64,000 bases of DNA from Hamadaea tsunoensis DSM 44101 (lineage in GTDB: Bacteria; Actinomycetota; Actinomycetes; Mycobacteriales; Micromonosporaceae), in assembly GCF_000428945.1 (NCBI RefSeq), contig NZ_AUAX01000003.1, positions 124,001 to 188,000 of the forward strand, given 5' to 3'. Below the pieces are notes generated by a model. The model did no database searches, was not told where the DNA came from, and saw only the letters and a list, made by a program, of their open reading frames with translations. This document shows positions 37,791 to 47,786 of the stretch, in pieces (position 1 is the stretch's first letter; every line of letters starts with the position of its first letter). Position numbers and translations under genes: made by a program.

Positions 37791-39227
37791 CTAGGCGACT
37801 GGGACGACCGTACGCAGAGCGGCCGCTATGTCCGCGCTGGTGACCGAGCCCGACTCGGCGGCCCGGCGGCCCGCGAGCCCGTGCAGGTACGCGGCCACGA
37901 CCGCTGCGCGTACCGGGGAAAGGCCCGCGGCCAGCAGCGAGCCGAGGAGGCCGCCGAGGACGTCGCCGGAGCCGGCGGTGGCGAGGGCGGGCGAGCCGGT
38001 CGGGTTGACCCAGGCCTCGCCGTCGGGGGCCGCGACGATCGTGCGGTCGCCCTTGAGCAGGACCACCGCGCGGGTCCAGGCGGCCAGCGTGAGCGCTGCG
38101 CCGACCCGGTCCTCGCCGGGGCGGCGGCCGGCCAGGCGGGCGAACTCGCCGTCGTGCGGGGTGAGCACGGTCGGGGCGTCGCGGTCGCGCAGTGCGGGGG
38201 CGAGCGTTCCGTCGACCAGCAGGTTGATGGCGTCGGCGTCGAGGACGACCGGGACCGGCGCGGCGAGCACGGCCCGGACCTCGTCGCGGGCGCGCTGATC
38301 CTGGGACAGGCCGCTGCCACAGGTCCAGGCCTGTACGCGTCCGCTCGCGGCCACCTTCGGGCTGACGATCACGGACGGGTGCAACGTCGCGACGATCGAG
38401 TACGCCGGGCCTGCGTACCGGACCATTCCGGCCGGACCGGCCAGCGCTCCGGCGGTCGACAGCAGCGCGGCGCCCGGGAACTCGGCCGACCCCGTGGCCA
38501 GCCCGACCACGCCCCGGCTGTACTTGTCGGAGGCGGCGCCCGGGCGCGGCCACCACTCCTCGATGTCTGACCAGTCCGGTACGCGTACCGCGGGGGCGGT
38601 CAGCGGGGTGACGCCGATGTCGATGAGCTCGACCTGCCCCGCGAGCCGGGCCGCCGGGCCGACCAGGAGCGCCGGCTTCAGTACGCCGAACGTCACCGTC
38701 ACGTCGGCGCGGATCGCCGGGCCGGGCACGTCGCCGGTGTCCACGGAGACGCCGGACGGCACGTCGACCGCGATCACCGGCGGGCGTACCGGGAGGGTTT
38801 CGAGGCGCTGGGCGAAGTCGAGGGCCTTGCCGCGCAGCGCGCCGGAGGCGCCGATGCCGAGCAGCCCGTCGACGACCAGGTCGGTGTGGTCGGGCCACTC
38901 CGCCAGGACGCGGCCGCCGGCGCCGGTGAACGCCGCGAGGCCCTTCGCGTGCGCCCGCTGCGGATCGGTCAGCAGGGCCGACACCTGGGCACCCTGGCGG
39001 GCCAGGTTCACGCCCGCGTACAGCGCGTCGCCGCCGTTGTTGCCGGGTCCGACGAGCAGCAGGACCCGGGCGGCGTACACCCGGCCGGGGGCGCCGGTGC
39101 GCAGGGTGACCGCGCAACGGCGGGCGAGCCCGGCGGCGGCGCGCATCATGAGGGTGCCCTCCGGGAGCGTCGCGAGCACCGCTTCCTCGGCCGTACGCAC
39201 ATCGGGTGCGCGCCAGGCCGCCCTCAC
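37791..39227 (-). CDS. nnr: Bifunctional NAD(P)H-hydrate repair enzyme
   Basis: The 478-residue fusion repairs hydrated NAD(P)H. The N-terminal YjeF epimerase domain (about 1-205) has [17 protein letters not shown], the catalytic-type [11 protein letters not shown] and [15 protein letters not shown]. The C-terminal ADP-dependent dehydratase domain (about 225-478) has a ribokinase-like fold with [13 protein letters not shown] and [17 protein letters not shown]. The GTG start overlaps the acpS stop (GTGA), so it is coupled to acpS; alr follows. Confidence 0.93.
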   Translation of the reverse strand: MRAAWRAPDVRTAEEAVLATLPEGTLMMRAAAGLARRCAVTLRTGAPGRVYAARVLLLVGPGNNGGDALYAGVNLARQGAQVSALLTDPQRAHAKGLAAFTGAGGRVLAEWPDHTDLVVDGLLGIGASGALRGKALDFAQRLETLPVRPPVIAVDVPSGVSVDTGDVPGPAIRADVTVTFGVLKPALLVGPAARLAGQVELIDIGVTPLTAPAVRVPDWSDIEEWWPRPGAASDKYSRGVVGLATGSAEFPGAALLSTAGALAGPAGMVRYAGPAYSIVATLHPSVIVSPKVAASGRVQAWTCGSGLSQDQRARDEVRAVLAAPVPVVLDADAINLLVDGTLAPALRDRDAPTVLTPHDGEFARLAGRRPGEDRVGAALTLAAWTRAVVLLKGDRTIVAAPDGEAWVNPTGSPALATAGSGDVLGGLLGSLLAAGLSPVRAAVVAAYLHGLAGRRAAESGSVTSADIAAALRTVVPVA

Positions 39228-39634
39228 GAGGCGGCCATGGTGGAGTCGTGGCCGGCCGGGCCGTCGAGGCGCTCGGCGATGACGACGGCCGAGGCGATCC
39301 CGCCGTCGTGCGACAGCGACAGGTGCCAGCGCTGAATGCCCAGTTGGTCGGCGGCCTTGGCGACCGTGCCGCTCACCGTCAGCCACGGCCGGCCGTCCCC
39401 GTCGACGACGACCTCGCAGTCGTGCCAGCGCAGCCCGGCGGGCGCGCCGAGCGCCTTGGCGACGGCCTCCTTCGCGGCGAACCGCGCGGCCAGCGATTCC
39501 GGCGAGCGCGGATGGCCGGTGTGCGTCGTCCGCTCGCTCTCCGTGAAAACGCGTTCCACCAGGTGCGGCGTACGCGCCAGAGACTCCGCGAACCGTTCGA
39601 CGAGTACGACGTCGTTCCCCACGGACACGATCAC
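39224..39634 (-). CDS. acpS: Holo-[acyl-carrier-protein] synthase
   Basis: The 136-residue AcpS-type phosphopantetheinyl transferase activates acyl carrier protein with CoA. The metal ligand aspartate lies in [13 protein letters not shown]. The glutamate lies in [14 protein letters not shown], and the C-terminal strand has [18 protein letters not shown]. The GTG start at 39634 has TAAGGT 6 nt upstream, so this heads a leaderless operon with nnr, alr, hydrolase and tsaE. Confidence 0.92.
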   Translation of the reverse strand: MIVSVGNDVVLVERFAESLARTPHLVERVFTESERTTHTGHPRSPESLAARFAAKEAVAKALGAPAGLRWHDCEVVVDGDGRPWLTVSGTVAKAADQLGIQRWHLSLSHDGGIASAVVIAERLDGPAGHDSTMAAS

Positions 39635-39640
39635 ACGGAC

Positions 39641-39646
39641 ACCTTA
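39641..39646 (-). promoter_or_regulatory. Probable -10 of the acpS operon (leaderless)
   Basis: TAAGGT on the minus strand, exactly 6 nt before the GTG at 39634. Confidence 0.5.
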
Positions 39647-39739
39647 TCGGCAACCGTTGTGGATGGCCGGACCGTCCACTCTCCCCCGTTCGTCCACAGC
39701 GGCTCGACCCGGCCCGGCCGGACGGCGAACATCGGTCGC

Positions 39740-40000
39740 ATGCGGATCGAAGCCGACCTCACCGCCCTGGACCGGCACGGGACACGACTCGAACAGACCG
39801 GTCGTGACCTGCCCGCCGACCTAGACTCTGGGCAGCCGGAGCTGGCCCGATGGCAGGCCTCGGTGCGGCGGGCGGCGGCCGGGCTCGCCGGCCGGATCGA
39901 GGAGGCGGGTCACGCCGTGAAGGCCTGTGCAGCGAACTACGCGGAGACCGACGCGCGGGTGGCGGACCGGTGGGCCGGCCTTGCCCGGCGGCCCTCATGA
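39740..40000 (+). CDS. Small helical protein, possible type VII secretion partner
   Basis: The 86-residue protein is almost wholly helical: MRIEADLTALDRHGTRLEQT, a central tryptophan (ELARWQASVRRAAAGLAG) and ACAANYAETDARVADRWAGL. A WXG-like length, central Trp and C-terminal YxxxD-like YAETD recall ESX-associated chaperone or substrate proteins, though the exact WXG motif is absent. It is coupled by ATGA overlap to the DUF1023-type hydrolase. The function is inferred from this pairing only. The ATG at 39740 has no strong ribosome site. Confidence 0.65.
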   Translation: MRIEADLTALDRHGTRLEQTGRDLPADLDSGQPELARWQASVRRAAAGLAGRIEEAGHAVKACAANYAETDARVADRWAGLARRPS

Positions 40001-41484
40001 TCGCGACCACGGCCGGCCCGGTCGTGCTCGCGGCTGCGGAGGGCGCGGTCGCGGTCACCGCCCTTGCCGGCGTCACGGACGGCTCCGCCTCGTGGCGGGC
40101 GGCGGCTTCCTGGGCCGGCTTCGCGGACCGGCTGGCGTCCCGTCTGTCCGAACTGGAGGGTGCGGCCGCGGGCCTGGCGGCGTCCTGGTCGAGTCCGGCG
40201 GCCGACGCGGCGGCGGTGACGCTGGCGGATCTCCGTTCCAGTACGGCCGCGCTGCGCATGCCGGTGGCGCGGACGCACGAACTGCTCGTCGAGCACGCGA
40301 TCGCTCTCGATCGGGCCGGTGAGCTGCTCCGCGGCGGCGACGCGGCGGCGGCCGGGCAGCTCGCCCGGATGGCATCGGAGCGGCTTCGAGCGGGTCTGGC
40401 CGGCCTGTCGGTCGAACCCGCGTCCCTCAGCCCGGCACACTCCGGGCCGCCGGTGGATGCCGGACCGGCCGCCGACGAGCCGCCGACGCAAGGCGGGCCG
40501 GCCGCCGTCCACACGTGGTGGGCGGGCCTTTCGGCGCGGGAACGGCAACGCCTGCTCGACGAGCAGCCCGGCCGGATCGGGAATCTCGACGGCATCCCCG
40601 CCGTCGACCGGGACACCGCGAACCGCGCGATCCTCGCCCGCGACCTGCGGGACGGCGCCCCGAACCAGCCCGGCCTCGCCACCCTGGCCGACCGGCTCGA
40701 CCGGCAGACGCCGCGCGCGTACCTGCTGGGGTTGGACACCGCCGGGGACGGGAAGGCGGTCATCGCGCTCGGCGACCCCGACTCCGCCGCCAACGTGCTC
40801 ACCTTCGTGCCCGGCATGAACGCCGGGCTCAACCGCCATCTCGCCGTCGACCTCGACCGCACCGCGTCCCTCGCGGCCGCCGCCCACCGCGCGGACACCG
40901 GCGCGAGCACCGCCGCGATCCTCTGGGTCGGCTACGACGCGCCGGACACGATCTTCCAGGCCGCCTCTTCCGGGTACGCCGACCGCGCCCGCGCCGACCT
41001 GCACGCCTTCCAGGACGGGCTGGCCGCCGCGCACCACGGCCCGATCGGCGAGCAGTCCCTGGTCGGCCACTCCTACGGCACCCTCGTCATCGGCGAGACG
41101 GCCCGTGACGTCGGCGTACGCGCGGACGACCTGGTGTTCCTCGGCTCGCCCGGGGTCGGTGTCGAGCACGCCGCCGACCTGCACGTCGCGCCGGGAACGG
41201 TGTGGGCGGCGAGCGCGGACAACGACATCCTCGGCCTCGCCGCCCCGTCGGTGAAGGAGTTCCTCACCGACCTGATCAAACCGCGCTACTTCGGCGATCC
41301 GATGCCGAGCCTGTGGCACGGGCACAATCCGGCCGACGACGGTTTCGGCGCGCACGTGTTCGCGGCGGCCAACCACACCAACCCGGTCGCGGCGCATCTG
41401 TCCTATTGGGACGCAGACAATCCGGCGCTCGCGAGCGTCGCGCTGATCGCCACGGGACAGGACGCGCGCGTCACTCCACTGTGA
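39997..41484 (+). CDS. DUF1023-type alpha/beta hydrolase with helical N-terminus
   Basis: The 495-residue protein has an N-terminal helical half (about 1-150) rich in Ala and Leu with SWAGFADRLASRLSELEGAA and WSSPAADAAAVTLADL, like LXG/WXG-type type VII export modules. The C-terminal alpha/beta hydrolase has GLDTAGDGKAVIALGDPDSA, nucleophile GHSYGTLVIGE, SPGVGVEHAADL and a late histidine region (FGAHVFAAANH). This matches the DUF1023 family of actinobacterial secreted esterase-like proteins. It is inserted with its small partner between acpS and glmS and overlaps convergent glmS by 14 bp. Confidence 0.82.
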   Translation: MIATTAGPVVLAAAEGAVAVTALAGVTDGSASWRAAASWAGFADRLASRLSELEGAAAGLAASWSSPAADAAAVTLADLRSSTAALRMPVARTHELLVEHAIALDRAGELLRGGDAAAAGQLARMASERLRAGLAGLSVEPASLSPAHSGPPVDAGPAADEPPTQGGPAAVHTWWAGLSARERQRLLDEQPGRIGNLDGIPAVDRDTANRAILARDLRDGAPNQPGLATLADRLDRQTPRAYLLGLDTAGDGKAVIALGDPDSAANVLTFVPGMNAGLNRHLAVDLDRTASLAAAAHRADTGASTAAILWVGYDAPDTIFQAASSGYADRARADLHAFQDGLAAAHHGPIGEQSLVGHSYGTLVIGETARDVGVRADDLVFLGSPGVGVEHAADLHVAPGTVWAASADNDILGLAAPSVKEFLTDLIKPRYFGDPMPSLWHGHNPADDGFGAHVFAAANHTNPVAAHLSYWDADNPALASVALIATGQDARVTPL

Positions 41485-43345
41485 CGGACTTTGCCAGGTT
41501 GCGGGGCTGGTCGACGTCGTGGCCACGGGCGGTCGCCATCTCGCACGCGAGCACCTGCAGCGGGACCGTCGTCACGAACGGCGCCAGCAACGTCGGCGTC
41601 CGCGGTACGCGGATCAGGTGGTCGGCGTACGGGACCACGGCTTCGTCGTCCTCTTCGGCGATGACGATCGTGCGGGCGCCGCGGGCGCGTACCTCCTGGA
41701 TGTTGGAGACGATCTTGTCGTGCAGGACGCCGCGGCCGGCCGGCGACGGCACCACGCAGACGACCGGCGTCCCCTGGTCGATGAGGGCGATCGGGCCGTG
41801 CTTCAGTTCCCCGGCCGCGAACCCCTCCGCGTGCATGTACGCGAGTTCCTTGAGCTTCAGGGCGCCTTCGAGCGCCACGGGGTAGCCGACATGGCGGCCG
41901 ATGAACAGCAGCGTGTTCTGCGAGGACAGCTCCCGGGCCAGCTCGCGTACGCCGTCCATCGACGCGAGCACCTTCTCGATCGCGTCCGGCATGCTGCGCA
42001 GCTGCTCGACGACCGAGGCGACCTCGTCGGCGTACTTGATGCCGCGTACCTGGGCGAGGTGCAGGCCGACCAGGTAGCAGGCGGCCAACTGGGTCAGGAA
42101 CGCCTTGGTCGACGCGACCGCGATCTCGGGGCCGCCGTGCGTGTAGAGGACGGCGTCGGACTCGCGCGGGATCGTCGAGCCGTTCGTGTTGCAGATCGCC
42201 AGGACGCGCGCCTTCTGCTCCTTCGCGTGGCGCAGCGCCATCAGCGTGTCCATCGTCTCGCCCGACTGGGAGATCGCGATCACCAGCGTCGACCGGTCGA
42301 GCACCGGGTCGCGGTAACGGAACTCGCTGGCCAGCTCGACCTCGCAGGGGATGCGCGTCCAGTGCTCGATCGCGTACTTGGCCACCAGCCCGGCGTGGTA
42401 CGCCGTACCGCAGGCGACCACGAAGATCTTGTCCACGTCCCGGAGATCCTGGTCGGTGAGGCGGACCTCGTCGAGCAGGATGTTGCCGGTGGTGCCGACC
42501 CGGCCGCGCAGCGTGTCCGCCACGGCCTGCGGCTGCTCCTCGATCTCCTTCTGCATGAACCAGTCGTGGCCGCCCTTCTCGGCGGCGCGCGCGTCCCAGT
42601 CCACGTGGTACGGCTTGGCCTCGACCGGCTTGCCGTCGAAGTCGGTGATCTCGACGCCCTCCGGCGTGATCAGCACGACCTGGTCCTGGCCGAGCTCCAG
42701 CGCGTCACGGGTGTGCGCGATGAAGGCGCTCACGTCGCTGGCGAGGAAGCTCTCCCCGTCGCCGACCCCGACGACCAGCGGCGAGTTGCGCCGGGCGCCG
42801 ACGACCGCGCCGGGCGCCTCCTTGTCGATCGCGAGCAGCGTGAACGCGCCCTCCAACCGACGGCAGACGCGGCGCATGGCCTCGGCCAGGGCGGCCGGCC
42901 CGGACGTGTTCGAGATGGTCCGCAGTTCGGCGGCGAGCAGGTGCGCGACGCACTCGGTGTCGGTGTCGGACGCGAACTCGATGCCCTCCGCCTCCAGCTG
43001 CGTACGCAGCGACGCGAAGTTCTCGATGATGCCGTTGTGGATGACCGCGACCCGCCCGTCCTGGGACAGGTGCGGGTGGGCGTTGCGGTCGGTCGGGCCG
43101 CCGTGCGTGGCCCACCGGGTGTGCCCGATGCCGACCGACCCGGCGGCGATCCGCCCGTCGGCGTCCTCGGCGAGGGCCCGGTCCAGGTTGGCCAGCTTGC
43201 CCGCCCGCTTGGCGATCAGCAGCTCCGTCTCGGTGAGCACGGCGACGCCGGCCGAGTCGTAGCCGCGGTATTCCAGGCGGCGAAGTCCGTCGACGACGAT
43301 CTGCAGCGCCGGTCGGGCGCCCGCGTACCCCACGATTCCACACAT
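41471..43345 (-). CDS. glmS: Glutamine-fructose-6-phosphate aminotransferase (isomerizing)
   Basis: The 624-residue enzyme makes glucosamine-6-phosphate for peptidoglycan. The N-terminal nucleophile is Cys2 (MCGIVGYAG). The glutaminase domain has IGHTRWATHGGPTDRNAHPH. Two SIS domains follow (VIAISQSGETMDT, VASTKAF), ending in NLAKSVTVE. TACGCT lies 7 nt before the ATG, consistent with leaderless transcription; I found no glmS ribozyme, as expected in Actinobacteria. Confidence 0.97.
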   Translation of the reverse strand: MCGIVGYAGARPALQIVVDGLRRLEYRGYDSAGVAVLTETELLIAKRAGKLANLDRALAEDADGRIAAGSVGIGHTRWATHGGPTDRNAHPHLSQDGRVAVIHNGIIENFASLRTQLEAEGIEFASDTDTECVAHLLAAELRTISNTSGPAALAEAMRRVCRRLEGAFTLLAIDKEAPGAVVGARRNSPLVVGVGDGESFLASDVSAFIAHTRDALELGQDQVVLITPEGVEITDFDGKPVEAKPYHVDWDARAAEKGGHDWFMQKEIEEQPQAVADTLRGRVGTTGNILLDEVRLTDQDLRDVDKIFVVACGTAYHAGLVAKYAIEHWTRIPCEVELASEFRYRDPVLDRSTLVIAISQSGETMDTLMALRHAKEQKARVLAICNTNGSTIPRESDAVLYTHGGPEIAVASTKAFLTQLAACYLVGLHLAQVRGIKYADEVASVVEQLRSMPDAIEKVLASMDGVRELARELSSQNTLLFIGRHVGYPVALEGALKLKELAYMHAEGFAAGELKHGPIALIDQGTPVVCVVPSPAGRGVLHDKIVSNIQEVRARGARTIVIAEEDDEAVVPYADHLIRVPRTPTLLAPFVTTVPLQVLACEMATARGHDVDQPRNLAKSVTVE

Positions 43346-43352
43346 GTCCCGC

Positions 43353-43358
43353 AGCGTA
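43353..43358 (-). promoter_or_regulatory. Probable -10 of glmS (leaderless)
   Basis: TACGCT on the minus strand, 7 nt before the glmS ATG. Confidence 0.45.
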
Positions 43359-43445
43359 GCCGAGTTTCACTCACGATGCATGCTCGGAGCAGATACTTTC
43401 GCGCATGAACTTTGAGTGAAACCAGGCTGAATCGGGCTCTGACCA

Positions 43446-43481
43446 GCAAAAAGAAAGACCGCCACGAAACGCGGCGGTCTT
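43446..43481 (-). terminator. glmM terminator
   Basis: AAGACCGCC pairs with GGCGGTCTT around a 9-nt loop. On the minus strand the stem is followed by TTTCTTTTT. It lies 17 nt past the glmM stop. Confidence 0.88.
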
Positions 43482-43497
43482 CGGGGACGGGAACGGA

Positions 43498-44823
43498 TCA
43501 GACGCTGCGGACCACGTCCGCGATCCGCAGCGCGATGCCTTCGGCCAGATCGGCGGAGGGCGCCTCGACCATGACGCGTACCAGTGGCTCGGTCCCGGAA
43601 GGACGCAGCAGTACGCGACCGGTGGTGCCCAGCTCGGCGGTGGCCGCGTCGACGGCCGCCAGCACGTCCGGATGCCCGGCCGCGGACCGGTCCGCCTTCA
43701 CGTTGACCAGCTGCTGCGGGAGCTTCATGACGACCGACGCGAGCTCGGCCAGCGTACGCCCGGTCGCGGCCACCCGCGCCATCAGCAGCAGGCCGGTGAG
43801 CAGCCCGTCGCCCGTCGGCGCGTACGCCGGAAGCACGATGTGCCCGCTCTGCTCGCCGCCGATGGAGTAGCCGTGCTTGTTGAGGGCTTCGAGCAGGTAG
43901 CGGTCGCCGACCTTGGTCTCGACCAGGTTGATGCCGGTCTCGCGCATGGCGTTGCGCAGGCCGAGGTTGCTCATGACCGTCGCGACCAGGGTGTCCTCGA
44001 CCAGCGCGCCCGCGTCCCGCAGGGCCAGCGCGAGGATGGCCATGATCTGGTCGCCGTCGACCACGTCACCGGCCGACGTGACGGCCAGGCACCGGTCGGC
44101 GTCGCCGTCGTGGGCGAGGCCGAGATCGGCGCCGTGCTCGACGACGGCGGCCCGCAGCGCGTCCAGATGCGTCGCGCCGCACTCGTCGTTGATGTTGAAG
44201 CCGTCGGGCTCGGCGAAGATCGGGATGACCGTCGCCCCCGCCGCCCGGTACGCCTCCGGCGCGACATCGCTCGCGGCGCCGTTCGCGCAGTCCACCACGA
44301 CCGTCAGACCGTCGAGCGGGTGCGTGACGGCGGCCGCCAGGTGCTTGAGATAGTGCTCGGCCCCGTCGAGCAGATCGTGTACGCGACCGACCCGCGCACC
44401 GGTCGGCCGCTCCCACACCTCGCCCACGCGGGCCGAGACGGCGTCCTCGACCTCGTCGGACAGCTTCACGCCGCCGGCCGCGAAGAGCTTGATGCCGTTG
44501 TCGGGCATGGGATTGTGGCTCGCCGACACCATCACGCCGAAGTCGGCGCGTACCTCACCGGTCAGGTACGAGACCGCCGGGGTCGGCACCACACCGACCC
44601 GCACCACGGTGGCTCCGGCGCTGGCCAGGCCCGCGACGACGGCTGCTTCGAGCATCTCGCCGCTGGCCCGGGGATCGCGGCCGACGACGACCACCGGCGG
44701 ATGAGAACTCTGCGGATCGGCCAGTTCCCGGGCCGCCGCGATGGCCACGGACATCGCGAGTTCCGGGGTGAGGTCGCCGTTCGCGAGTCCGCGTACGCCG
44801 TCGGTGCCGAAGAGCCGACCCAT
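43498..44823 (-). CDS. glmM: Phosphoglucosamine mutase
   Basis: The 441-residue enzyme converts glucosamine-6-phosphate from GlmS to glucosamine-1-phosphate. The phosphoserine loop is [14 protein letters not shown]. The metal loop is [10 protein letters not shown], the sugar loop GGEQSGH, and the C-terminal phosphate site [14 protein letters not shown]. The start at 44823 has GGAGGCAAC directly upstream; a longer frame to 44856 was rejected. It lies 88 bp after rpsI and is probably co-transcribed with rplM-rpsI. Confidence 0.96.
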   Translation of the reverse strand: MGRLFGTDGVRGLANGDLTPELAMSVAIAAARELADPQSSHPPVVVVGRDPRASGEMLEAAVVAGLASAGATVVRVGVVPTPAVSYLTGEVRADFGVMVSASHNPMPDNGIKLFAAGGVKLSDEVEDAVSARVGEVWERPTGARVGRVHDLLDGAEHYLKHLAAAVTHPLDGLTVVVDCANGAASDVAPEAYRAAGATVIPIFAEPDGFNINDECGATHLDALRAAVVEHGADLGLAHDGDADRCLAVTSAGDVVDGDQIMAILALALRDAGALVEDTLVATVMSNLGLRNAMRETGINLVETKVGDRYLLEALNKHGYSIGGEQSGHIVLPAYAPTGDGLLTGLLLMARVAATGRTLAELASVVMKLPQQLVNVKADRSAAGHPDVLAAVDAATAELGTTGRVLLRPSGTEPLVRVMVEAPSADLAEGIALRIADVVRSV

Positions 44824-44857
44824 GTTGCCTCCAAGATCAGGGTGGAGATACGGCAAT

Positions 44858-44880
44858 GGCCGGGGGCGGCGCCCCCGGCC
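44858..44880 (-). other. Hairpin between rpsI and glmM
   Basis: GGCCGGGGGC and GCCCCCGGCC form a perfect 10-bp stem with a 3-nt loop. There is no U-tract. It could be a partial terminator or RNA-processing site between the ribosomal protein genes and glmM. Confidence 0.5.
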
Positions 44881-44911
44881 ACGACCGTAAATACCGTATA
44901 CCCGCGGCTGA

Positions 44912-45388
44912 TTAACGCTTCGAGTACTGCGGAGCCTTGCGGGCCTTCTTCAGACCGTACTTCTTGGACTCGGTGACGCGGGCGTCACGGGTCAGGAAGC
45001 CGGCCTTCTTCAGCGCCGGGCGGTCCTCGATGTCCAGCTCGCACAGCGCGCGGGAGATCGCCAGGCGCAGCGCGCCGGCCTGACCGCTGATGCCGCCGCC
45101 ACGCAGGTTGGCAACGACGTCGTACGCCTCGGGCTTCTCCACGATGACGAGCGGCTCGCGCACCGTCTGCTGCGAGACCTTGCTCGGGAAGTACGCGGCG
45201 AGGTCACGGCCGTTGCACGTGATCTTGCCGGTGCCGGGGACGATGCGCACCCGGACGATGGCCTCCTTGCGGCGGCCGACGGTCTGCACGGGACGCTCGC
45301 CCCGGGGGGCACGGACCGCGACCGGCGCCGGTGCGGCCTCGACTGCCGTGGCGACGGCGGCCGGGGTCGGCACGGACGTCTCGGTCAT
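44912..45388 (-). CDS. rpsI: 30S ribosomal protein S9
   Basis: The 158-residue S9 has an Ala/Pro-rich N-terminal extension typical of Actinobacteria, then [39 protein letters not shown] and the tRNA-contacting end LLTRDAR-like [16 protein letters not shown] with [10 protein letters not shown]. The ATG at 45388 has GAGGAA 6 nt upstream; the GTG at 45406, overlapping the rplM stop, would add six residues. The rplM-rpsI order is universal. Confidence 0.97.
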   Translation of the reverse strand: MTETSVPTPAAVATAVEAAPAPVAVRAPRGERPVQTVGRRKEAIVRVRIVPGTGKITCNGRDLAAYFPSKVSQQTVREPLVIVEKPEAYDVVANLRGGGISGQAGALRLAISRALCELDIEDRPALKKAGFLTRDARVTESKKYGLKKARKAPQYSKR

Positions 45389-45402
45389 GATGATTTCCTC
45401 GC

Positions 45403-45846
45403 TCACTGGGCGACCTGCTTGATCTCGAACGGAACCGGCTGCTGCGCGGCGTGCGGGTGCTCGGCGCCGGCGTAGACCTTGAGCTTGCCAATGATCTGAC
45501 GGCCCAGCTTGTTGTGCGGGATCATGCCCTTCACGGCCAGCTCGACGGCCTTCTCGGGGCGCTTGCTCAGCAGCTCCTCATAGCCGACGGCGCGCAGACC
45601 ACCCGGGTAACCGGAGTGGCTGTAGGCCACCTTCGTCGCGCGCTTGTTACCGGTCAGCGCGACCTTGCTGGCGTTGATGATGATGACGAAATCGCCGGTG
45701 TCCACGTGCGGCGCGAACGTCGGCTTGTGCTTACCGCGCAGAAGGGTCGCGGCGTGGGTGGCGAGCCGGCCCAGCACGACGTCAGAAGCGTCGATCACGT
45801 GCCACTGACGCTCGATCTCACCCGGCTTCGGGCTGTACGTACGCAC
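45403..45846 (-). CDS. rplM: 50S ribosomal protein L13
   Basis: The 147-residue L13 starts at GTG 45846 ([20 protein letters not shown]). It contains [39 protein letters not shown] and the [18 protein letters not shown] core. AAGG lies 8 nt upstream of the GTG. The ORF upstream to 45873 is not supported. It leads the rplM-rpsI operon. Confidence 0.97.
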   Translation of the reverse strand: MRTYSPKPGEIERQWHVIDASDVVLGRLATHAATLLRGKHKPTFAPHVDTGDFVIIINASKVALTGNKRATKVAYSHSGYPGGLRAVGYEELLSKRPEKAVELAVKGMIPHNKLGRQIIGKLKVYAGAEHPHAAQQPVPFEIKQVAQ

Positions 45847-46180
45847 AGGTCTACCTTGTCTGTCGTCGGACAAAAGTCATGCGATTGCTTGGCCGGCCGG
45901 GAAACCCGCCCGGAACACATCCCAACTGGATGTGACCCGCTTGGCCTCTGCCGACAATGAACGACAAGCGTACCTGACCGGTCCGTGCCGCCTCTCCACG
46001 CAACAGCCCTCGACGATACTCTGCGCGTCCGGCCAGGGTCAAAACGGGTGCCACGCCAGGTGCCCACCCTCACAACCGCGGTCCCTCACAGGCGGACCGG
46101 ATCCACGGTGCGGCCGGTTTCACATCAGGGGTACGCGCGCCGGAACCACACGGCAATCACACGTTCGTAATTTTCCCGCC
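45847..46180. other. 334-bp divergent region between rplM and narK
   Basis: No gene is supported. Near the rplM side there is a perfect stem CACATCC-N5-GGATGTG at 45916-45934 and a GC inverted repeat near 45889-45912 (GGCCGGCCGGGAAACCCGCC). These could be an L13 leader structure, since rplM is autoregulated in other bacteria. The narK -10 (TAATTT) lies at the right edge. The region may also contain nitrogen-control sites for narK, but none matched convincingly. Confidence 0.4.
46168..46173 (+). promoter_or_regulatory. Probable -10 of narK (leaderless)
   Basis: TAATTT is followed by 7 nt and the ATG at 46181. No Shine-Dalgarno is visible. Confidence 0.4.
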
Positions 46181-47518
46181 ATGACCGCCGCTGCCACGAC
46201 CGCTGCTGTGACCACGAGCGCGCCGGACGCCGACGTCCTGGCCCGCTGGAACCCCGAGGACCCGTCCTTCTGGGCGGCCACCGGCCGGCGCATCGCCCGG
46301 CGCAACCTGATCTTCTCCATCTTCGCCGAGCACCTCGGCTTCTCCGTCTGGACGCTGTGGAGTGTGGTGGTCGTCGCCCTGCCCGCCACCCTGTTCCCCT
46401 ACTCGGTCGACCAGAAGTTCTGGCTGGTCGCCCTGCCGAACCTGATCGGCGCCCTGATGCGGATCCCGTACACGTTCGCGGTGACCCGGTTCGGCGGGCG
46501 TACCTGGACGACGATCAGCGCCCTCCTGCTGCTGATCCCGCTGTCGGGGATGATCTACGCGGTGACCGCCCGGCCGGCGTACTGGGTGGTGCTGCTGTGC
46601 GCGGCCACGGCCGGTGTCGGCGGCGGCAACTTCGCCTCGTCGATGACCAACATCTCGTTCTTCTTCCCCGAGCGGGAGAAGGGCACCGCGCTCGGCTTCA
46701 ACGCCGCGGGCGGCAACCTCGGCATCAGCGTCATGCAACTCGTCGTCCCGATGGTGCTGGCCGCGGGGCTCGTCTACGGCGGCGTCATGTGGCTGCCGCT
46801 CGTGCTGGCCGCCGCGGCCTGCGCGTACTTCTTCATGAACAACCTGTCGGTGGCGCGGTCGCCGCTGCGGGCGCAGTTCGCGACGGTGAAGCGGCCGCAC
46901 ACGTGGATCATGTCGTTCCTCTACGTCGGCACCTTCGGCTCGTTCCTCGGCTACTCGGCCGCGTTCCCCCTGGTGCTCAAGCTGCAGTTCCCCACCGCGC
47001 CGGTGTCGCACCTCGGTGGCGCCACCATCACGCTCGCCTTCCTCGGGCCGCTGATCGGCTCGCTCACCCGCCCCGTCGGCGGCTGGCTGTCGGACAGGAC
47101 CGGCGGCGCCCGCGTGACGGCCGCCTGCTTCGTGATCATGGGCCTCGGCTCGTACGGCGTGATCTACGCGGCCGGACACAAGGCGATGGGGCTGTTCCTG
47201 GCCTCGTTCCTGGTGATCTTCGCGGCGGCCGGCGCCGGGAACGGCTCGACCTACCGCATGATCCCGGCCATCTTCGCCGCGAAGTCGCCGGACCTCGCCA
47301 CCGCCAAGCGCGAGTCCGCCGCCACGCTGGGCATCGCGGGCGCGGTCGGCGCGCTGGGCGGCTTCTACCTGCCCCGCGCGCTGTCCCAGTCGATCTCGGC
47401 CACCGGCGGCGTCGGCACCGCCTTCACCTGGTTCACCGTCCTGTACGCGACCTGCCTCGTCGTCACGTGGTGGTGCTACCTGCGCGGACCGCTCGCCGCC
47501 GGGGGCAAGCGCGTCTGA
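46181..47518 (+). CDS. narK: Nitrate/nitrite MFS transporter NarK
   Basis: The 445-residue permease has twelve helices and the NNP-family signature: GVGGGNFASSMTNISFFFPE then REKGTALGFNAAGGNLGIS, including the glycine-rich nitrate signature in TM5. It ends shortly after helix 12. It supplies nitrate for the reductase operon that starts 2.4 kb downstream; between them lie unrelated genes. NarK is part of the NnaR/GlnR regulon in Streptomyces. Confidence 0.92.
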   Translation: MTAAATTAAVTTSAPDADVLARWNPEDPSFWAATGRRIARRNLIFSIFAEHLGFSVWTLWSVVVVALPATLFPYSVDQKFWLVALPNLIGALMRIPYTFAVTRFGGRTWTTISALLLLIPLSGMIYAVTARPAYWVVLLCAATAGVGGGNFASSMTNISFFFPEREKGTALGFNAAGGNLGISVMQLVVPMVLAAGLVYGGVMWLPLVLAAAACAYFFMNNLSVARSPLRAQFATVKRPHTWIMSFLYVGTFGSFLGYSAAFPLVLKLQFPTAPVSHLGGATITLAFLGPLIGSLTRPVGGWLSDRTGGARVTAACFVIMGLGSYGVIYAAGHKAMGLFLASFLVIFAAAGAGNGSTYRMIPAIFAAKSPDLATAKRESAATLGIAGAVGALGGFYLPRALSQSISATGGVGTAFTWFTVLYATCLVVTWWCYLRGPLAAGGKRV

Positions 47519-47556
47519 CCCACCCGCCGATCCCGCTTTGCCAAGATCCACCTTTG

Positions 47557-47639
47557 CCAAGATCCCGCTTGGATCAGGTTTTCGCACGTAATCATGGGCC
47601 ATGATTCGGGTGATTTCCCTGATCCAAGCGGGATCTTGG
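47557..47639. repeat. Dispersed inverted-repeat element, copy 2
   Basis: Perfect 22-nt arms (47557-47578 and 47618-47639, both containing GATCC and AAGATCCCGC) enclose a further near-palindrome AATCATGGGCCATGATT at 47590-47606. The right half closely matches copy 1 at 28909-28987. Extra partial units follow (GGGATCTCGG, CGGATCTTGG to about 47660) and precede (CCAAGATCCACC at 47541). It lies 39 nt past the narK stop. Confidence 0.85.
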
Positions 47640-47786
47640 CGGGATCTCGGCGGATCTTGGCGGGGAGACGCGGTACGTTAGGTGATGCGAGCAACTAGTT
47701 CTTGCGCATTGGTTGAAGATTCATCTATCGTTGCTCCCGACGGCGAGAACGCCGGAACAGTCTTTCGCACGTTTGGGAGAACCACG

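Noticed and set aside
43346-43497. glmS ribozyme
   Set aside because: Transcription of glmS appears to start at its ATG, leaving no leader; the gap instead has the glmM terminator.
46118-46140. GlnR box upstream of narK
   Set aside because: A GTTTC word is present but the spacing to the nearest GTAC word does not fit the GlnR pattern.
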